Notes under the pieces: generated by a model
What the model was told of the DNA's origin: nothing
The model's database searches: none
Seen by the model: the letters and a program-made list of their open reading frames with translations, nothing else
Made by a program: the position numbers and the translations under genes
Source of the DNA: CAZTME01 sp964614795
GTDB lineage: Bacteria > Patescibacteriota > Microgenomatia > UBA1400 > PJMF01
NCBI GenBank assembly: GCA_964614795.1
Contig: CAZTME010000015.1
Span: 1-18,630 of the forward strand
Length of the DNA: 18,630 nt
Direction: 5' to 3'
Shown: piece after piece, positions 1 through 7,791 of the stretch
Layout of the letters: the number at the start of each line of letters is the position of its first letter
Numbering within the stretch: the first letter of the stretch is position 1

Positions 1-271
1 TACTAATCATTTGTTCAATATAATCTACTATCTCTTTGTGAGTATTTCTTGAGGCAAAATCTCCATCATACTTGTTGTTCCTAGTTCGAAAATTATTTTC
101 ATTTTCCAGACTTACTATGCCTATAACAGAGACCAATTTATCAAGATTAGCCGGCATCCAGTACTTGTCTACAACTTGACCACTGCCAACAATGATAAAT
201 TCTAACGGCTCATTTTGATCGTTCTCTTTTGTTGGTTCATCAACTTGATAATCTCTTTTTTCAGGTGGCAT
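1..271 (-). CDS. Gfo/Idh/MocA-like oxidoreductase, N-terminal part (cut by window edge)
   Basis: A minus-strand reading frame opens at the ATG at 271 and stays open for 90 codons to the window edge, so only the N-terminus is visible. After a polar stretch of about 20 residues it reads FIIVGSGQVVDKYWMPA, then a hydrophobic VSVIGIVS segment. A beta strand, a GxGxxxxxYWxPA turn and a second strand is the usual start of Gfo/Idh/MocA NAD(P)-binding Rossmann domains (family knowledge). The remaining residues are polar and not diagnostic. AAGGGA lies about 11 nt before the ATG and can serve as ribosome binding site. The gene follows the 461-residue gene on the same strand by 52 nt, so they may be co-transcribed. 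Substrate cannot be told. Without the catalytic EKP motif, which lies outside the window, the family call is moderate. Confidence 0.5.
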   Translation of the reverse strand, partial: MPPEKRDYQVDEPTKENDQNEPLEFIIVGSGQVVDKYWMPANLDKLVSVIGIVSLENENNFRTRNNKYDGDFASRNTHKEIVDYIEQMIS

Positions 272-323
272 AAATTTTTCATTCCCTTAGATAACATTTT
301 CATTCATTTTACTAATAAGTGTA

Positions 324-1709
324 TTATTTCGGAACTACGACAAAAATACTTGGAGTAGTTGCTTCTTTTTGCAATAATTTATCTCTTACCGATTCATTGT
401 TTAATGTAGGATCATTTTCAAAAACTACCAATTCTCCATTTTTTAGAACTTGAGGTACGTCTCTTCCTTGACTACCGAGCATGGTATACATAAATCCGAC
501 TTCTTGGCAAAGCCGGGCAAGCCCTTCAATGGTAATGCCACTTTTGGATGAAACAGAGCCATTTAGTAAACCAGAAGTTCTCAGCATGGCCAAATTTCCT
601 TCCTTGGTGATGCCCCAAACAATGTGATTGTACACACCAAGTTTGACAGGTACATCTAAACTCATAAGCACGCCGTCCACATAACGTGTAGTGATCCCAA
701 GTCTCTCAAATTCCTTCAGACCTACTTCCGATTGTGCCATTGCTTTGAGAAGTTCTTGATCGGCTGGTGATAAGCTTGTAACTTCAACAGTAATTGGTTG
801 GTTATTATGTAGTGCGTCAATTAGTGTTTGTTCATGACCTGCACGTATTAGCGCCTGAAAAAAACCCATTAGTGGTGAACCACTGGGTGTTTTGTAGCCA
901 TCAGCTGATTGAAGACCGCCAAAATAGGGTAAATCAAGAAAATGTCTTGGATCTCCATTGAAGTGATCAAGAATTTTTTTTAGATCACATGTCTTGCCAT
1001 TTTCGACTAGCAATCCAGGAGAACCAATAAAATATTGAAACTGATCAGCATAAACATTTAGTGATTCTGCAAATTGCGTTGGGTCAGATGTGTCTACTGT
1101 TAATTCTGCGTATAAATACCTATCAATATGATCAACTGCGATGCCAATAAGTCGCCGTTGCTTAAAACGCTCTTGAAGCTTATTGGCAAGGATTCCATCT
1201 TGTGTTACAAATTCATCTTCTTCCCAAGAAAAGAAAGCACTCCCATCATTAAATGGCCAACCACCTACCTGAAATTGATAAATATCGTAATCCCCAGCAT
1301 ACTTTGGGTGTTGATTTAGAAAATAGTCGTACTCATCCTTTCTTGTTGGGAAAGTAAGTCTTTCTTTTAACGAATGAATATTCGCACCAGAAGCACCGCC
1401 ACTTGCCACACCAACAATGTCAGCATTGTTTTTACAAGCTACAATAATTGGTTGAAAGGATGGATGAATACATGCAATGGGCGTTGCTCCTTTTGGGAAG
1501 ACGGTCATCTCAACATAAACGGTCTGCTCAAGTCTTGGCAATCTACCCTCCAAATCCTGCAATAAATCTTCTGGAACAAGCTCACTAAGTTGGCGTGAAT
1601 ATCTAGTTACTTGAATTTCTGAACTAAATAATTCAGCTCGCTTTGCATCGTCAACTAGGCCTTCTGCTTCTGAATCAGTTGGAATTTTTTGTGATGGAAA
1701 TTCGTTCAT
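324..1709 (-). CDS. Uncharacterised 461-aa protein, possibly phosphodiester-glycosidase (NAGPA)-like
   Basis: A long uninterrupted frame with natural protein composition and no shadow gene of comparable length, so it is confidently coding. There is no signal peptide or membrane helix; the first 40 residues are charged. Residues 390-461 run SGITIEGLARLCQEVGF, then a GSQGRD turn, a KNGELVVF strand, an SVRDKL segment and a terminal PSIFVVV strand. That order resembles the end of NAGPA/DUF2233 phosphodiester glycosidase domains (GlTl-eLA-lL-elG, DGGgS, nG, R, lvv), but the DGGGS catalytic-type motif is not preserved (GSQGR instead). A possible second hint is VASGGASG near residue 105, where the family has NGGFF. 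This is a pattern-level resemblance only and the enzyme may be inactive or unrelated. It is divergent from topA and upstream of the oxidoreductase-like gene. A GAATAT hexamer 6 nt before the ATG could be its -10. Confidence 0.6.
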   Translation of the reverse strand: MNEFPSQKIPTDSEAEGLVDDAKRAELFSSEIQVTRYSRQLSELVPEDLLQDLEGRLPRLEQTVYVEMTVFPKGATPIACIHPSFQPIIVACKNNADIVGVASGGASGANIHSLKERLTFPTRKDEYDYFLNQHPKYAGDYDIYQFQVGGWPFNDGSAFFSWEEDEFVTQDGILANKLQERFKQRRLIGIAVDHIDRYLYAELTVDTSDPTQFAESLNVYADQFQYFIGSPGLLVENGKTCDLKKILDHFNGDPRHFLDLPYFGGLQSADGYKTPSGSPLMGFFQALIRAGHEQTLIDALHNNQPITVEVTSLSPADQELLKAMAQSEVGLKEFERLGITTRYVDGVLMSLDVPVKLGVYNHIVWGITKEGNLAMLRTSGLLNGSVSSKSGITIEGLARLCQEVGFMYTMLGSQGRDVPQVLKNGELVVFENDPTLNNESVRDKLLQKEATTPSIFVVVPK

Positions 1710-1807
1710 AACCCAATATTCTCATTATGATATCTACTTCATTTTTTCCAGTTTTCATTCAACAAAGCAAAAAATTTTTGATTTAGGCTATTTTTTCAAT
1801 TTTTTTG

Positions 1808-1824
1808 AGCGGATGTTTTCCGCT
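1808..1824. repeat. Inverted repeat AGCGGA/TCCGCT in the divergent promoter region
   Basis: AGCGGA and TCCGCT form a perfect 6-bp inverted repeat around TGTTT. It sits between the divergent 461-aa gene and topA, about 40 nt before the topA start, in an otherwise AT-rich stretch. Neither strand has the right layout for a terminator between divergent starts, so an operator is the better guess. Nothing in the sequence identifies a regulator. Confidence 0.3.
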
Positions 1825-1847
1825 TAGTGTTTGAGATAATTTTTTTG

Positions 1848-1856
1848 TGGTATGCT
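1848..1856 (+). promoter_or_regulatory. Extended -10 element of topA (probable leaderless start)
   Basis: TGG-TATGCT has the TGn extension plus a 4/6 match to TATAAT and ends 7 nt before the ATG at 1864. Transcription would then begin at or next to the start codon. No good -35 is visible, as is common for extended -10 promoters. A second TGA-GATAAT extended -10 at 1832-1840 is an alternative that would give a short leader. Confidence 0.4.
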
Positions 1857-1863
1857 ACCCGTT

Positions 1864-4134
1864 ATGCATTTAGTGATTGTCGAGTCGCCAACCAAAGCCA
1901 AAAAATTGCGTTCTTTTCTTGGCAGTGATTATAGCGTAGAAGCCAGTGTTGGTCACGTGAGAGATTTGCCAAAAAATGGTCTGGGGGTGGATGTAGAGAA
2001 TAATTTTGAACCAACCTATGAAGTTTCGCAGGATAAAAAACAAGTCATTGCTAAATTAAGAGAGCTGGCCCTGCAAGCCAAAACTGTGGTTTTAGCCACC
2101 GATCCGGATAGGGAAGGAGAAGCAATTGCATGGCACATTCAATCTATTTTGCTTAATGGTACCGGGAAAAAGAAAACTAAAAAATCGGAGTTGGTTCAAG
2201 TGCCGTGTGTGAGAGCCACTTTTCATGAAATCACCAAACAGGCGGTGGCGGAAGCCATCAAAAATCCTATTCAATTAAACATGAGTTTAGTGGACGCTCA
2301 ACAGGCGCGTCGGGTTGTGGATAGATTAGTGGGTTATGAAGTTTCACCGGTTTTATGGAGAAAAGTGCGAAGAGGTTTATCTGCCGGGCGTGTGCAAAGT
2401 GTGGCTCTACGATTAATTGTGGAAAAAGAAAAAGAGATTCTGGCTTTCGTTCCCGAAGAATATTGGGAGCTGGATGTTGCGCTTTTAATAAATGAAGCGA
2501 AGTCTAAAAAGGTCTTTAGTGAAGGAAAGTTACCGGATAATCTGCCAGAAGATATGTTAATTGCCAGAGTCACAGAGCTTGGCGGAAAAAAATACAATCC
2601 GACTCAATCTCAAGATGTTGAACCGTTGCTTGTTTGGTTGCCTACTGCTCAATATTCAGTCCAAAAAGTGGAACGCAAAGAGCGCCGTCAAGCCAGCTTC
2701 CCACCTTTTACCACTTCAACACTTCAGCAGGCGGCCGCCAACAAACTCGGCATGACCTCCAAACAATCCATGCGTTTTGCCCAGCAACTCTATGAAGAAG
2801 GTTTAATTACCTATCATCGTACGGATTCGGTTAATCTTTCTCAAGAAGCCATTGCCGGTGCCAGAGATTTTATTGCCAAAACGTACGGTCAAGCTTTCGT
2901 GCCGGAAAAACCTCGCTACTTCGCCAATAAATCTAAAAACGCCCAAGAAGCTCATGAAGCCATTAGAGTGACCAACATCGCTAAACAATCAGTGAGTGGT
3001 GAGGGTCAATTAACCGAAAGACATCAAAAACTCTACGATTTAATTCGTCGAAGATTTATTGCCAGTCAAATGGAGTCAGCGGTTTATGATCAAGTTACAG
3101 TGGAAATATTGGCCAAAGGTCAAAATAACCAAGAGGCGAAACTGAAAGCCACTGGTTCGGTTTTAAAATTTGCAGGCTGGCGCAAGCTTTTCCCCGCCGG
3201 AGATGATGTCATTTTACCCAATGTAGTTGAGTCACAAAAATTGTTTTATCAAGATTTAAATGCGGCGCAAAAATTTACACAGCCGCCGGCGCGATATAAC
3301 GACGCATCACTAGTGAAAGAATTGGAAAAACGCGGAATTGGCAGGCCTTCTACTTATGCCAGCATTATTTCTGTCATTATCGATCGAGGTTACGTAGAGA
3401 GAGTGGAGAAACGATTCCAGCCCACCAGTATTGGTACGGCAGTGTGTGAATTCTTACAGAAGAATTTTGCCGTTTTTATGGAATATGATTTTACTGCCGA
3501 AATGGAAGAAGACTTGGACAGAATTGCCAGAGGTGAAAAAGAATGGCATGCGGTTGTCAGCACCTTTTATGAACCCTTTCATCAAACAGTTTCTCAGGCT
3601 TTGGAGTCCGCAGAACGCGTAAAGCTACCAGTGGAGGAAACAGGGAGAGAATGTCCAACTTGCGGTCAATCGGATGGCGGGCGATTAGTGATTCGTTCTG
3701 GGAAATTTGGCAAGTTCGTGTCGTGCAATCGATTTCCGGACTGCAAATACACGGAAAGAATTGTGGAAAAATTTGGCGAATACAAATGCCCACAATGTTT
3801 GGAAGGAGACATCATCATTCGAAAATCACGCTGGGGCAAACCTTTTTACGGTTGTTCCGCCTATCCGAAATGCACTTGGGCCAGTTGGCAAAAGCCAGAA
3901 ATAGGGGCAGATGGCAAAGTTATTTTAGTTGAACGGGTTGAGCGTAAAACCAAAACGGAAGCAAAACAAACCGGCGCCAAAACCAAGAAAAAAACCGCAG
4001 AGAAAACCGCCAAAAAAGGTACTGTTAAAAAAAGTAGCGTTAAAAGTGGCACCAAAAGTAATGCCAAAAGTAGTGGTAAAAAAACCACTGCCAAAAAAAC
4101 TACTGCGAAAAAACCTTCTGCAAAAATGAGTTAG
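1864..4134 (+). CDS. topA: DNA topoisomerase I (type IA)
   Basis: This enzyme relaxes negatively supercoiled DNA by single-strand cleavage through a 5'-phosphotyrosine. The N-terminus HLVIVESPTKAKKL is the Toprim start with the catalytic Glu, and DPDREGEAIAWH near residues 80-91 is the acidic metal motif. The active-site tyrosine is Tyr317 in ITYHRTDS, close to Tyr319 of the E. coli enzyme. After the toroidal core come two C4 zinc ribbons (CPTCG...CNRFPDC and CPQC...CSAYPKC). The last ~60 residues are a Lys/Ala/Thr/Ser-rich tail of the histone H1 type, probably binding DNA non-specifically. I place the start at 1864, not at the upstream in-frame ATG 1852, because family members begin directly with the LVIVESP strand and an extended -10 lies just upstream. 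At 756 residues it is of normal length. The product call is certain. Confidence 0.97.
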   Translation: MHLVIVESPTKAKKLRSFLGSDYSVEASVGHVRDLPKNGLGVDVENNFEPTYEVSQDKKQVIAKLRELALQAKTVVLATDPDREGEAIAWHIQSILLNGTGKKKTKKSELVQVPCVRATFHEITKQAVAEAIKNPIQLNMSLVDAQQARRVVDRLVGYEVSPVLWRKVRRGLSAGRVQSVALRLIVEKEKEILAFVPEEYWELDVALLINEAKSKKVFSEGKLPDNLPEDMLIARVTELGGKKYNPTQSQDVEPLLVWLPTAQYSVQKVERKERRQASFPPFTTSTLQQAAANKLGMTSKQSMRFAQQLYEEGLITYHRTDSVNLSQEAIAGARDFIAKTYGQAFVPEKPRYFANKSKNAQEAHEAIRVTNIAKQSVSGEGQLTERHQKLYDLIRRRFIASQMESAVYDQVTVEILAKGQNNQEAKLKATGSVLKFAGWRKLFPAGDDVILPNVVESQKLFYQDLNAAQKFTQPPARYNDASLVKELEKRGIGRPSTYASIISVIIDRGYVERVEKRFQPTSIGTAVCEFLQKNFAVFMEYDFTAEMEEDLDRIARGEKEWHAVVSTFYEPFHQTVSQALESAERVKLPVEETGRECPTCGQSDGGRLVIRSGKFGKFVSCNRFPDCKYTERIVEKFGEYKCPQCLEGDIIIRKSRWGKPFYGCSAYPKCTWASWQKPEIGADGKVILVERVERKTKTEAKQTGAKTKKKTAEKTAKKGTVKKSSVKSGTKSNAKSSGKKTTAKKTTAKKPSAKMS

Positions 4135-4174
4135 TGAAAAAATCTGCCCAGTCGAATCTAAAATCAGTCGTAGT

Positions 4175-4435
4175 ATGCCAATAGATGGCGATTCAGTTTC
4201 AAACACTCCCAACATAGAGTCGACGTCATTAACTTTGGATGAGTTCACTCAGTTACACAAGTTATTTGTTGCGTCAGTTTTGATGGCAATTTCGGCAGGC
4301 CTTGCATTCACTGCAATTTTTGATCAAATAATTACTCAATTTGAATCTGACAGATTTATACCCTTAATGGTAATTGGCTTATTTTTTGCTCTAGCTTCAG
4401 CGACAGTCGAATATGAAAGAACTCATCAAGGATAA
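4175..4435 (+). CDS. Small two-helix membrane protein of unknown function
   Basis: An 86-residue frame starting 40 nt after topA on the same strand. The first 28 residues are polar, followed by two hydrophobic segments (LFVASVLMAISAGLAFTAIF and FIPLMVIGLFFALASA) with a short polar, acidic linker, ending in a charged tail. This is the pattern of a helical hairpin in the membrane with the N-terminus probably cytoplasmic. I do not recognise the family. No ribosome binding site is evident before the ATG; translation could follow on from topA. The hydrophobic periodicity and non-random composition support it as real. Confidence 0.6.
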   Translation: MPIDGDSVSNTPNIESTSLTLDEFTQLHKLFVASVLMAISAGLAFTAIFDQIITQFESDRFIPLMVIGLFFALASATVEYERTHQG

Positions 4436-4457
4436 GACTAAGTTTTGGTTGCAATCA

Positions 4458-4487
4458 ATCTGAGTCATCTGAGTCGATTAATCAGAT
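4458..4487. repeat. Tandem ATCTGAGTC pair with inverted repeat between convergent genes
   Basis: ATCTGAGTC occurs twice back to back (4458-4466, 4467-4475) and the second ATCTGA can pair with TCAGAT at 4482-4487. It lies between the ends of the small membrane gene and surE, where a bidirectional terminator would be expected, but there is no T-run on either side. Function is unknown. Confidence 0.35.
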
Positions 4488-4501
4488 AATCATTCCAACG
4501 A

Positions 4502-5290
4502 TTAGGTCTTCAGCAGTTCTTCCAAAGCAGATAACTGGCTCTCATCCGTATACTCAACTTTGCATGGTGTAATCGTAACATTTCCTTGTAACAGTTCATG
4601 AATATCCTCTCCGGGTTGCAAGTGATTGCCAATCGTATCTTTGTAAGCGTAACTGCCTTCCTTGATAGTCATATCGTTAATCCAGTAGTGACTATTGGAA
4701 GTGGGTACAACTTTAATTTGAGTACTTGGTTTGGCGGGAAAGTTGACGTTCCAAAAGGTTTGATGAGGCATAGGATAGGCATGAGCCTGCTTAATAATTT
4801 GCAGAAGTAATTTACCCGGATACGACAAAAGAGATTCATCAAAAGCCCCATTATGTTGCATAAAAAACTTATCTTCCGGCACTTGTATCGAAACGGCCAA
4901 CGCCTTCAGATTGCGACATTGAGCGGCAGTTAAAGCTGCGCCAACCGTGCCGGAGCGATGCATTTCATTAGTCACATTTTGCCCCAAGTTCATACCGGAA
5001 ATCACCATATCAATTGGTCTTTCCAAGTATTGAGTGGCAAAATACACCGCATCCGCCGGCGTGCCGGAAACCCAAATGGCTGTGTGGCCATCCACTAACT
5101 CCGTGCCATAGGTGCCTCCAGGGAAAGAACAGCGTGAGCCGGCTCCCGACATTTGTTCTCGTGTGGCCACAATTTGAAAATCAGCCCAATCTTGAACCAA
5201 GCGTTTTACTAAAATAATGCCCTCGGCGCGAACAGAATCATCACCGGTGAGGAGGAAAAACGGTTTTTGAGCATTTTGTTTATCATTCAT
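4502..5290 (-). CDS. surE: SurE-family 5'/3'-nucleotidase
   Basis: SurE enzymes are metal-dependent phosphatases acting on nucleoside monophosphates. All family blocks are present in order: FLLTGDDSVRAEGI at the N-terminus (the paired Asp residues bind the metal; the family usually has NDDG where this has GDDS), ATREQMSGAG (the Ser of the usual EQSG-type loop), VSGTPADAVYFA, DMVISGMNLGQN with the metal-binding Asn, SGTVGAA, WNVNFP, and a late TDESQLSAL. At 262 residues the length is normal. The start at 5290 gives a short polar N-tail before the first strand; only an A-rich sequence precedes it. It lies 72 nt downstream of the small membrane gene at 5363 on the same strand and may share its transcript. 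It could supply nucleosides or trim dNMPs, which would suit the nucleotide genes further on, but that link is inference. Confidence 0.93.
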   Translation of the reverse strand: MNDKQNAQKPFFLLTGDDSVRAEGIILVKRLVQDWADFQIVATREQMSGAGSRCSFPGGTYGTELVDGHTAIWVSGTPADAVYFATQYLERPIDMVISGMNLGQNVTNEMHRSGTVGAALTAAQCRNLKALAVSIQVPEDKFFMQHNGAFDESLLSYPGKLLLQIIKQAHAYPMPHQTFWNVNFPAKPSTQIKVVPTSNSHYWINDMTIKEGSYAYKDTIGNHLQPGEDIHELLQGNVTITPCKVEYTDESQLSALEELLKT

Positions 5291-5362
5291 ATAAATTTCT
5301 TTCTAGCTCACTCTTTGTCTTGACTATGGAAATTTTAATTTTTAATTTTTCTAAAAAAATAA

Positions 5363-5785
5363 TCACTTGCAAAATACGTCTTTTTTGACACTGATTAAAT
5401 ATCCATAACTGGCATAGACACCAGCAAATAGAATTTCTACCAATGCGATACTAATGCCATTAAAAAATCCATATAATCCTGAGAAAACACCAACCGTAGC
5501 TAGCAAATAAAGAGTTACATATGTCCATTTTTTTTGAGTAAAAAGTCCATAGGAAGCGACAAAATAAACTATTCCCAATAATAAAGAAATCGTTCCGCCA
5601 ATTGCCATTAAAGAGTAGGGAAGTGACTCAATTTGCTCTCCAAATTCATTAAGCATGGATTCTGCCATACCAGCAGATCCACCAGCTATCAATATAGTGA
5701 CTGCGGAAAGCATGGTTAAAGCTCCAAAAATGCCTAAAAAAACGGCAATAATTTTACTAATGTTGATGAGGGTTTGATCTTTCAT
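5363..5785 (-). CDS. Four-helix integral membrane protein of unknown function
   Basis: A 140-residue protein with four clear hydrophobic segments: about residues 9-34 (IAVFLGIFGALTMLSAVTIL), 58-83, 88-106 and 108-132, short polar loops and a C-terminal KKDVFCK. An amphipathic, acidic loop (MLNEFGEQIE) lies between helices 1 and 2. No catalytic motif is visible and I do not recognise the family. The start at 5785 is preceded by TTGTTA, 18 nt, TACGCT and then 7 nt to the ATG, which fits the leaderless promoter spacing seen for other genes here, though the -10 is weak. It points towards surE. Confidence 0.7.
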   Translation of the reverse strand: MKDQTLINISKIIAVFLGIFGALTMLSAVTILIAGGSAGMAESMLNEFGEQIESLPYSLMAIGGTISLLLGIVYFVASYGLFTQKKWTYVTLYLLATVGVFSGLYGFFNGISIALVEILFAGVYASYGYLISVKKDVFCK

Positions 5786-5866
5786 ATACTTCAGCGTACA
5801 CTAAAAACTAGTTGCTTAACAACCGGAAATTTTGATCTTGCGAATTTAGTGAAAACATACATAATT

Positions 5867-5872
5867 TATACT
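5867..5872 (+). promoter_or_regulatory. -10 hexamer TATACT of the exchanger operon
   Basis: TATACT matches 5/6 of the consensus and ends 7 nt before the ATG at 5880, so transcription should begin at about the start codon. The best -35 candidate (TTTAGT, 5845-5850, 16-nt spacer) is weak. Confidence 0.45.
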
Positions 5873-5879
5873 CTCTGTT

Positions 5880-6842
5880 ATGAATAATCCTGCCTTGCAT
5901 GCCTTATTGATGGTGATTTGTTTTTTCTTTATTTGGTTTGGTGCTGGCTTAGTAGTTAATTCCGTTTCAAAATTGGCAACCCGTCTTCGTATTCCGGCGT
6001 TTGTCGTTTCATTTTTTTTGCTGGGAATATTAACTAATGTGCCGGAAATCGCCATTGGCCTAACCGCCATTTGGAATAATGATCCCAGCATTTTTGCAGG
6101 TAATTTATTGGGCGGAGTGATCGTGATGTTTTTATTAATTATTCCTCTGCTTGGTTTTTTACACAATGGTATCAAATTGCCCAAAGAATTAGGCAGGCAA
6201 CAACTCATTGCTATCATGATAGTTTCTGTCACTCCCGCACTACTCACCGCCGATCAAAAAATATATCAATGGGAAGCAATATTTTTCATTGTTTTATATT
6301 TAGCGGTAGCGGCTTTTTTTTCATACAAAGAGTCACTCTTTGAAAAACTTTCACATTCATTTTCCACAAAAAAACACAATTTTTTAATCCTATTTGGCAA
6401 ATTAATTTTTGGCTTGGTTGTAGTTATGATTGCGGCCAATTTAATAGTCAATTCAACATTATTTTTAGGCGATTATTTTTCTATCAATCCATTTTTTATT
6501 AGTTTGGTGGTGGTATCTTTGGGAACCAATATTCCGGAAATATCCATTATTTTCAGGTCATTCTTTTTGAAAAAGCAAGATATTGCGTTAGCCAATTACT
6601 TGGGCTCAGCGGCGGCAAACACTTTATTATTTGGAATTTTGGCACTCATTTACGGCTCTACCATTTATTTACCCAATCATTTTATTCAACGATTTTTGTT
6701 TTTAATTGTGGGCTCGGCTTTACTTTTTGTTTTCGCCAGAAGTAAAAATGTTCTAACCAGGGGAGAAAGCGCGGCCTTACTGGGTTTGTATCTGGCATTT
6801 GTGATGATTGAATTATATACTGCCTTTTATCTTTCATTATGA
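5880..6842 (+). CDS. CaCA-family sodium/calcium exchanger-like membrane protein
   Basis: A 320-residue protein of about ten hydrophobic helices in two inverted halves. Each half contains the exchanger alpha-repeat: FVVSFFLLGILTNVPEIAIGL with NDPSIFAGNLLGG downstream (TNVPE at residues 52-56) and ISLVVVSLGTNIPEIS with DIALANYLGSAAANTLL downstream (TNIPE at 216-220). In the CaCA superfamily these are the GTS-PE cation-binding segments; here Asn replaces Ser in both, while the Glu is kept, so ion selectivity is uncertain (Ca2+, Na+, K+ or H+ coupling). The middle loop (residues ~150-168) is basic and presumably cytoplasmic. The stop overlaps the next start by 4 nt (ATGA), so the two proteins are translationally coupled. 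Confidence 0.85.
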   Translation: MNNPALHALLMVICFFFIWFGAGLVVNSVSKLATRLRIPAFVVSFFLLGILTNVPEIAIGLTAIWNNDPSIFAGNLLGGVIVMFLLIIPLLGFLHNGIKLPKELGRQQLIAIMIVSVTPALLTADQKIYQWEAIFFIVLYLAVAAFFSYKESLFEKLSHSFSTKKHNFLILFGKLIFGLVVVMIAANLIVNSTLFLGDYFSINPFFISLVVVSLGTNIPEISIIFRSFFLKKQDIALANYLGSAAANTLLFGILALIYGSTIYLPNHFIQRFLFLIVGSALLFVFARSKNVLTRGESAALLGLYLAFVMIELYTAFYLSL

Positions 6843-7537
6843 TTGCAGAAATAATTGTGCCGGCTTTGGCCATTGCCGGCAGTCCATTACTGATTATCGT
6901 CTTGTTGGCAGTGCTCAACAAATCTCCAAAAGTGAATAGAGGCTTGTTGTTTACTGCAGGCTGGTTAGTCGGATTAAGTTTTTTAAATTTGGTTTTACTG
7001 ATGACTCTGGAAATGATTGAAATTTCTTCATCCGATGGGGGAGTTGTATTTGCATGGATGAGAGTTTTATTTGGCCTTGCATTATTATTTTTAGCTTTGA
7101 AGAAGTTTATCAAGTGGAAGAAGAGTGAAGGTTTGGCTGAAGTACCAGGTTGGATGCAAAAGATTGATGATTTTTCTGAAATGAAAATATTTTTGTTTGG
7201 CGGCGGCTTCGCCGCCGCCAACCCCAAACACATTGCTTTCACCATTGCCGGTCTCTCCACAATCGTGCAAAGCACTTCTTCACTCATTGACAGCTACGCA
7301 AAACTATTTTCTATCGCTGGATTACAAATACTTTCTCCTTACGTCTTCATTTTCATTTTGCTTAGCTCCGGCAGCATTCTAACCATCATGCTCTTTTTAC
7401 TGATTTTTGGAGAAAAAATTCAACCGGTATTGGCAAAAATCAATCACTTCATGATCAAAAATAACCTTCTCATTATGGCCGGCCTCTTTTTATTATTTGG
7501 TGTTTCTCTACTCAAAAAAGGCCTTGAAGGTTTGTAG
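6839..7537 (+). CDS. GAP/Sap-family (SfLAP-like) six-helix membrane protein
   Basis: A 232-residue protein with six hydrophobic segments. The N-terminus (IIVPALAIAGSPLLIIVLLAVL) with SP in the first helix, the GWLVGL helix 2, and the central FLFGGGFAAANPKHIAFTIA are the pattern of the GAP family (PF11139, sulfolipid-1-addressing protein; LysE-like fold). GG-ANPK is the family signature. Those few members studied are linked to export of lipids or small molecules; substrate here is unknown. A basic, charged stretch (residues ~88-115) separates helices 3 and 4. The codons for GGGFAAA create a perfect GC-rich inverted repeat. Coupled to the exchanger upstream by a 4-nt overlap. Confidence 0.8.
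   Translation: MIAEIIVPALAIAGSPLLIIVLLAVLNKSPKVNRGLLFTAGWLVGLSFLNLVLLMTLEMIEISSSDGGVVFAWMRVLFGLALLFLALKKFIKWKKSEGLAEVPGWMQKIDDFSEMKIFLFGGGFAAANPKHIAFTIAGLSTIVQSTSSLIDSYAKLFSIAGLQILSPYVFIFILLSSGSILTIMLFLLIFGEKIQPVLAKINHFMIKNNLLIMAGLFLLFGVSLLKKGLEGL
7199..7219. repeat. Perfect 9-bp GC-only inverted repeat inside the GAP-family gene
   Basis: GGCGGCGGC, a TTC loop and GCCGCCGCC form a perfect 9-bp hairpin of only G-C pairs in an otherwise AT-rich gene. It encodes GGGFAAA of the family's conserved GG-ANPK loop, so protein constraint explains part of it, but not the choice of GC-ending codons on both arms. Confidence 0.6.
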
Positions 7538-7741
7538 ATGTCAAAAAAATATCAAGTTGTTCAATATTTTTCATGGGGATCAATAAATTTTGAACCTTAC
7601 GAATATTTTTCAATACTAGAAAAAGAAGAATTTGATTCATGGATATTGATTCAAGAAAAAACTGGAAAAAATATAATCGTCTCAAAAAAGGCATTTATCA
7701 ATTACTCCAAATTAAATTATTTTAAAATTGAAGGGCCATAA
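7538..7741 (+). CDS. Small hypothetical protein (67 aa)
   Basis: The ATG follows directly on the stop codon of the GAP-family gene with no gap, which suggests it is the third cistron of that operon. It is soluble-looking, rich in Phe, Tyr, Lys and Glu (FEPYEYFSILEKEEFDSW), with alternating beta-type strands near SWILIQ and NIIVSKKAF. No family is recognised. It could be a small beta-domain protein. Its length is modest, so coding is likely but not certain. Confidence 0.55.
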   Translation: MSKKYQVVQYFSWGSINFEPYEYFSILEKEEFDSWILIQEKTGKNIIVSKKAFINYSKLNYFKIEGP

Positions 7742-7754
7742 TCTTTTTGCTCAA

Positions 7755-7783
7755 TTGACCAATATGCAATAGCTTTGTATAAC
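7755..7783 (+). promoter_or_regulatory. thyA promoter (TTGACC-17-TATAAC), leaderless
   Basis: TTGACC (5/6) and TATAAC (5/6) are separated by exactly 17 nt, the best sigma-70 type promoter in the window. The -10 ends 8 nt before the thyA ATG, so the mRNA should begin at or within 1-2 nt of the start codon and there is no room for a Shine-Dalgarno site. Confidence 0.7.
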
Positions 7784-7791
7784 AAGCGTAT

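Noticed and set aside
3925..4248. Minus-strand 107-codon frame opposite the topA tail
   Set aside because: Antisense of the lysine-rich repeats gives Phe/Leu/Gly-rich pseudo-protein; no support.
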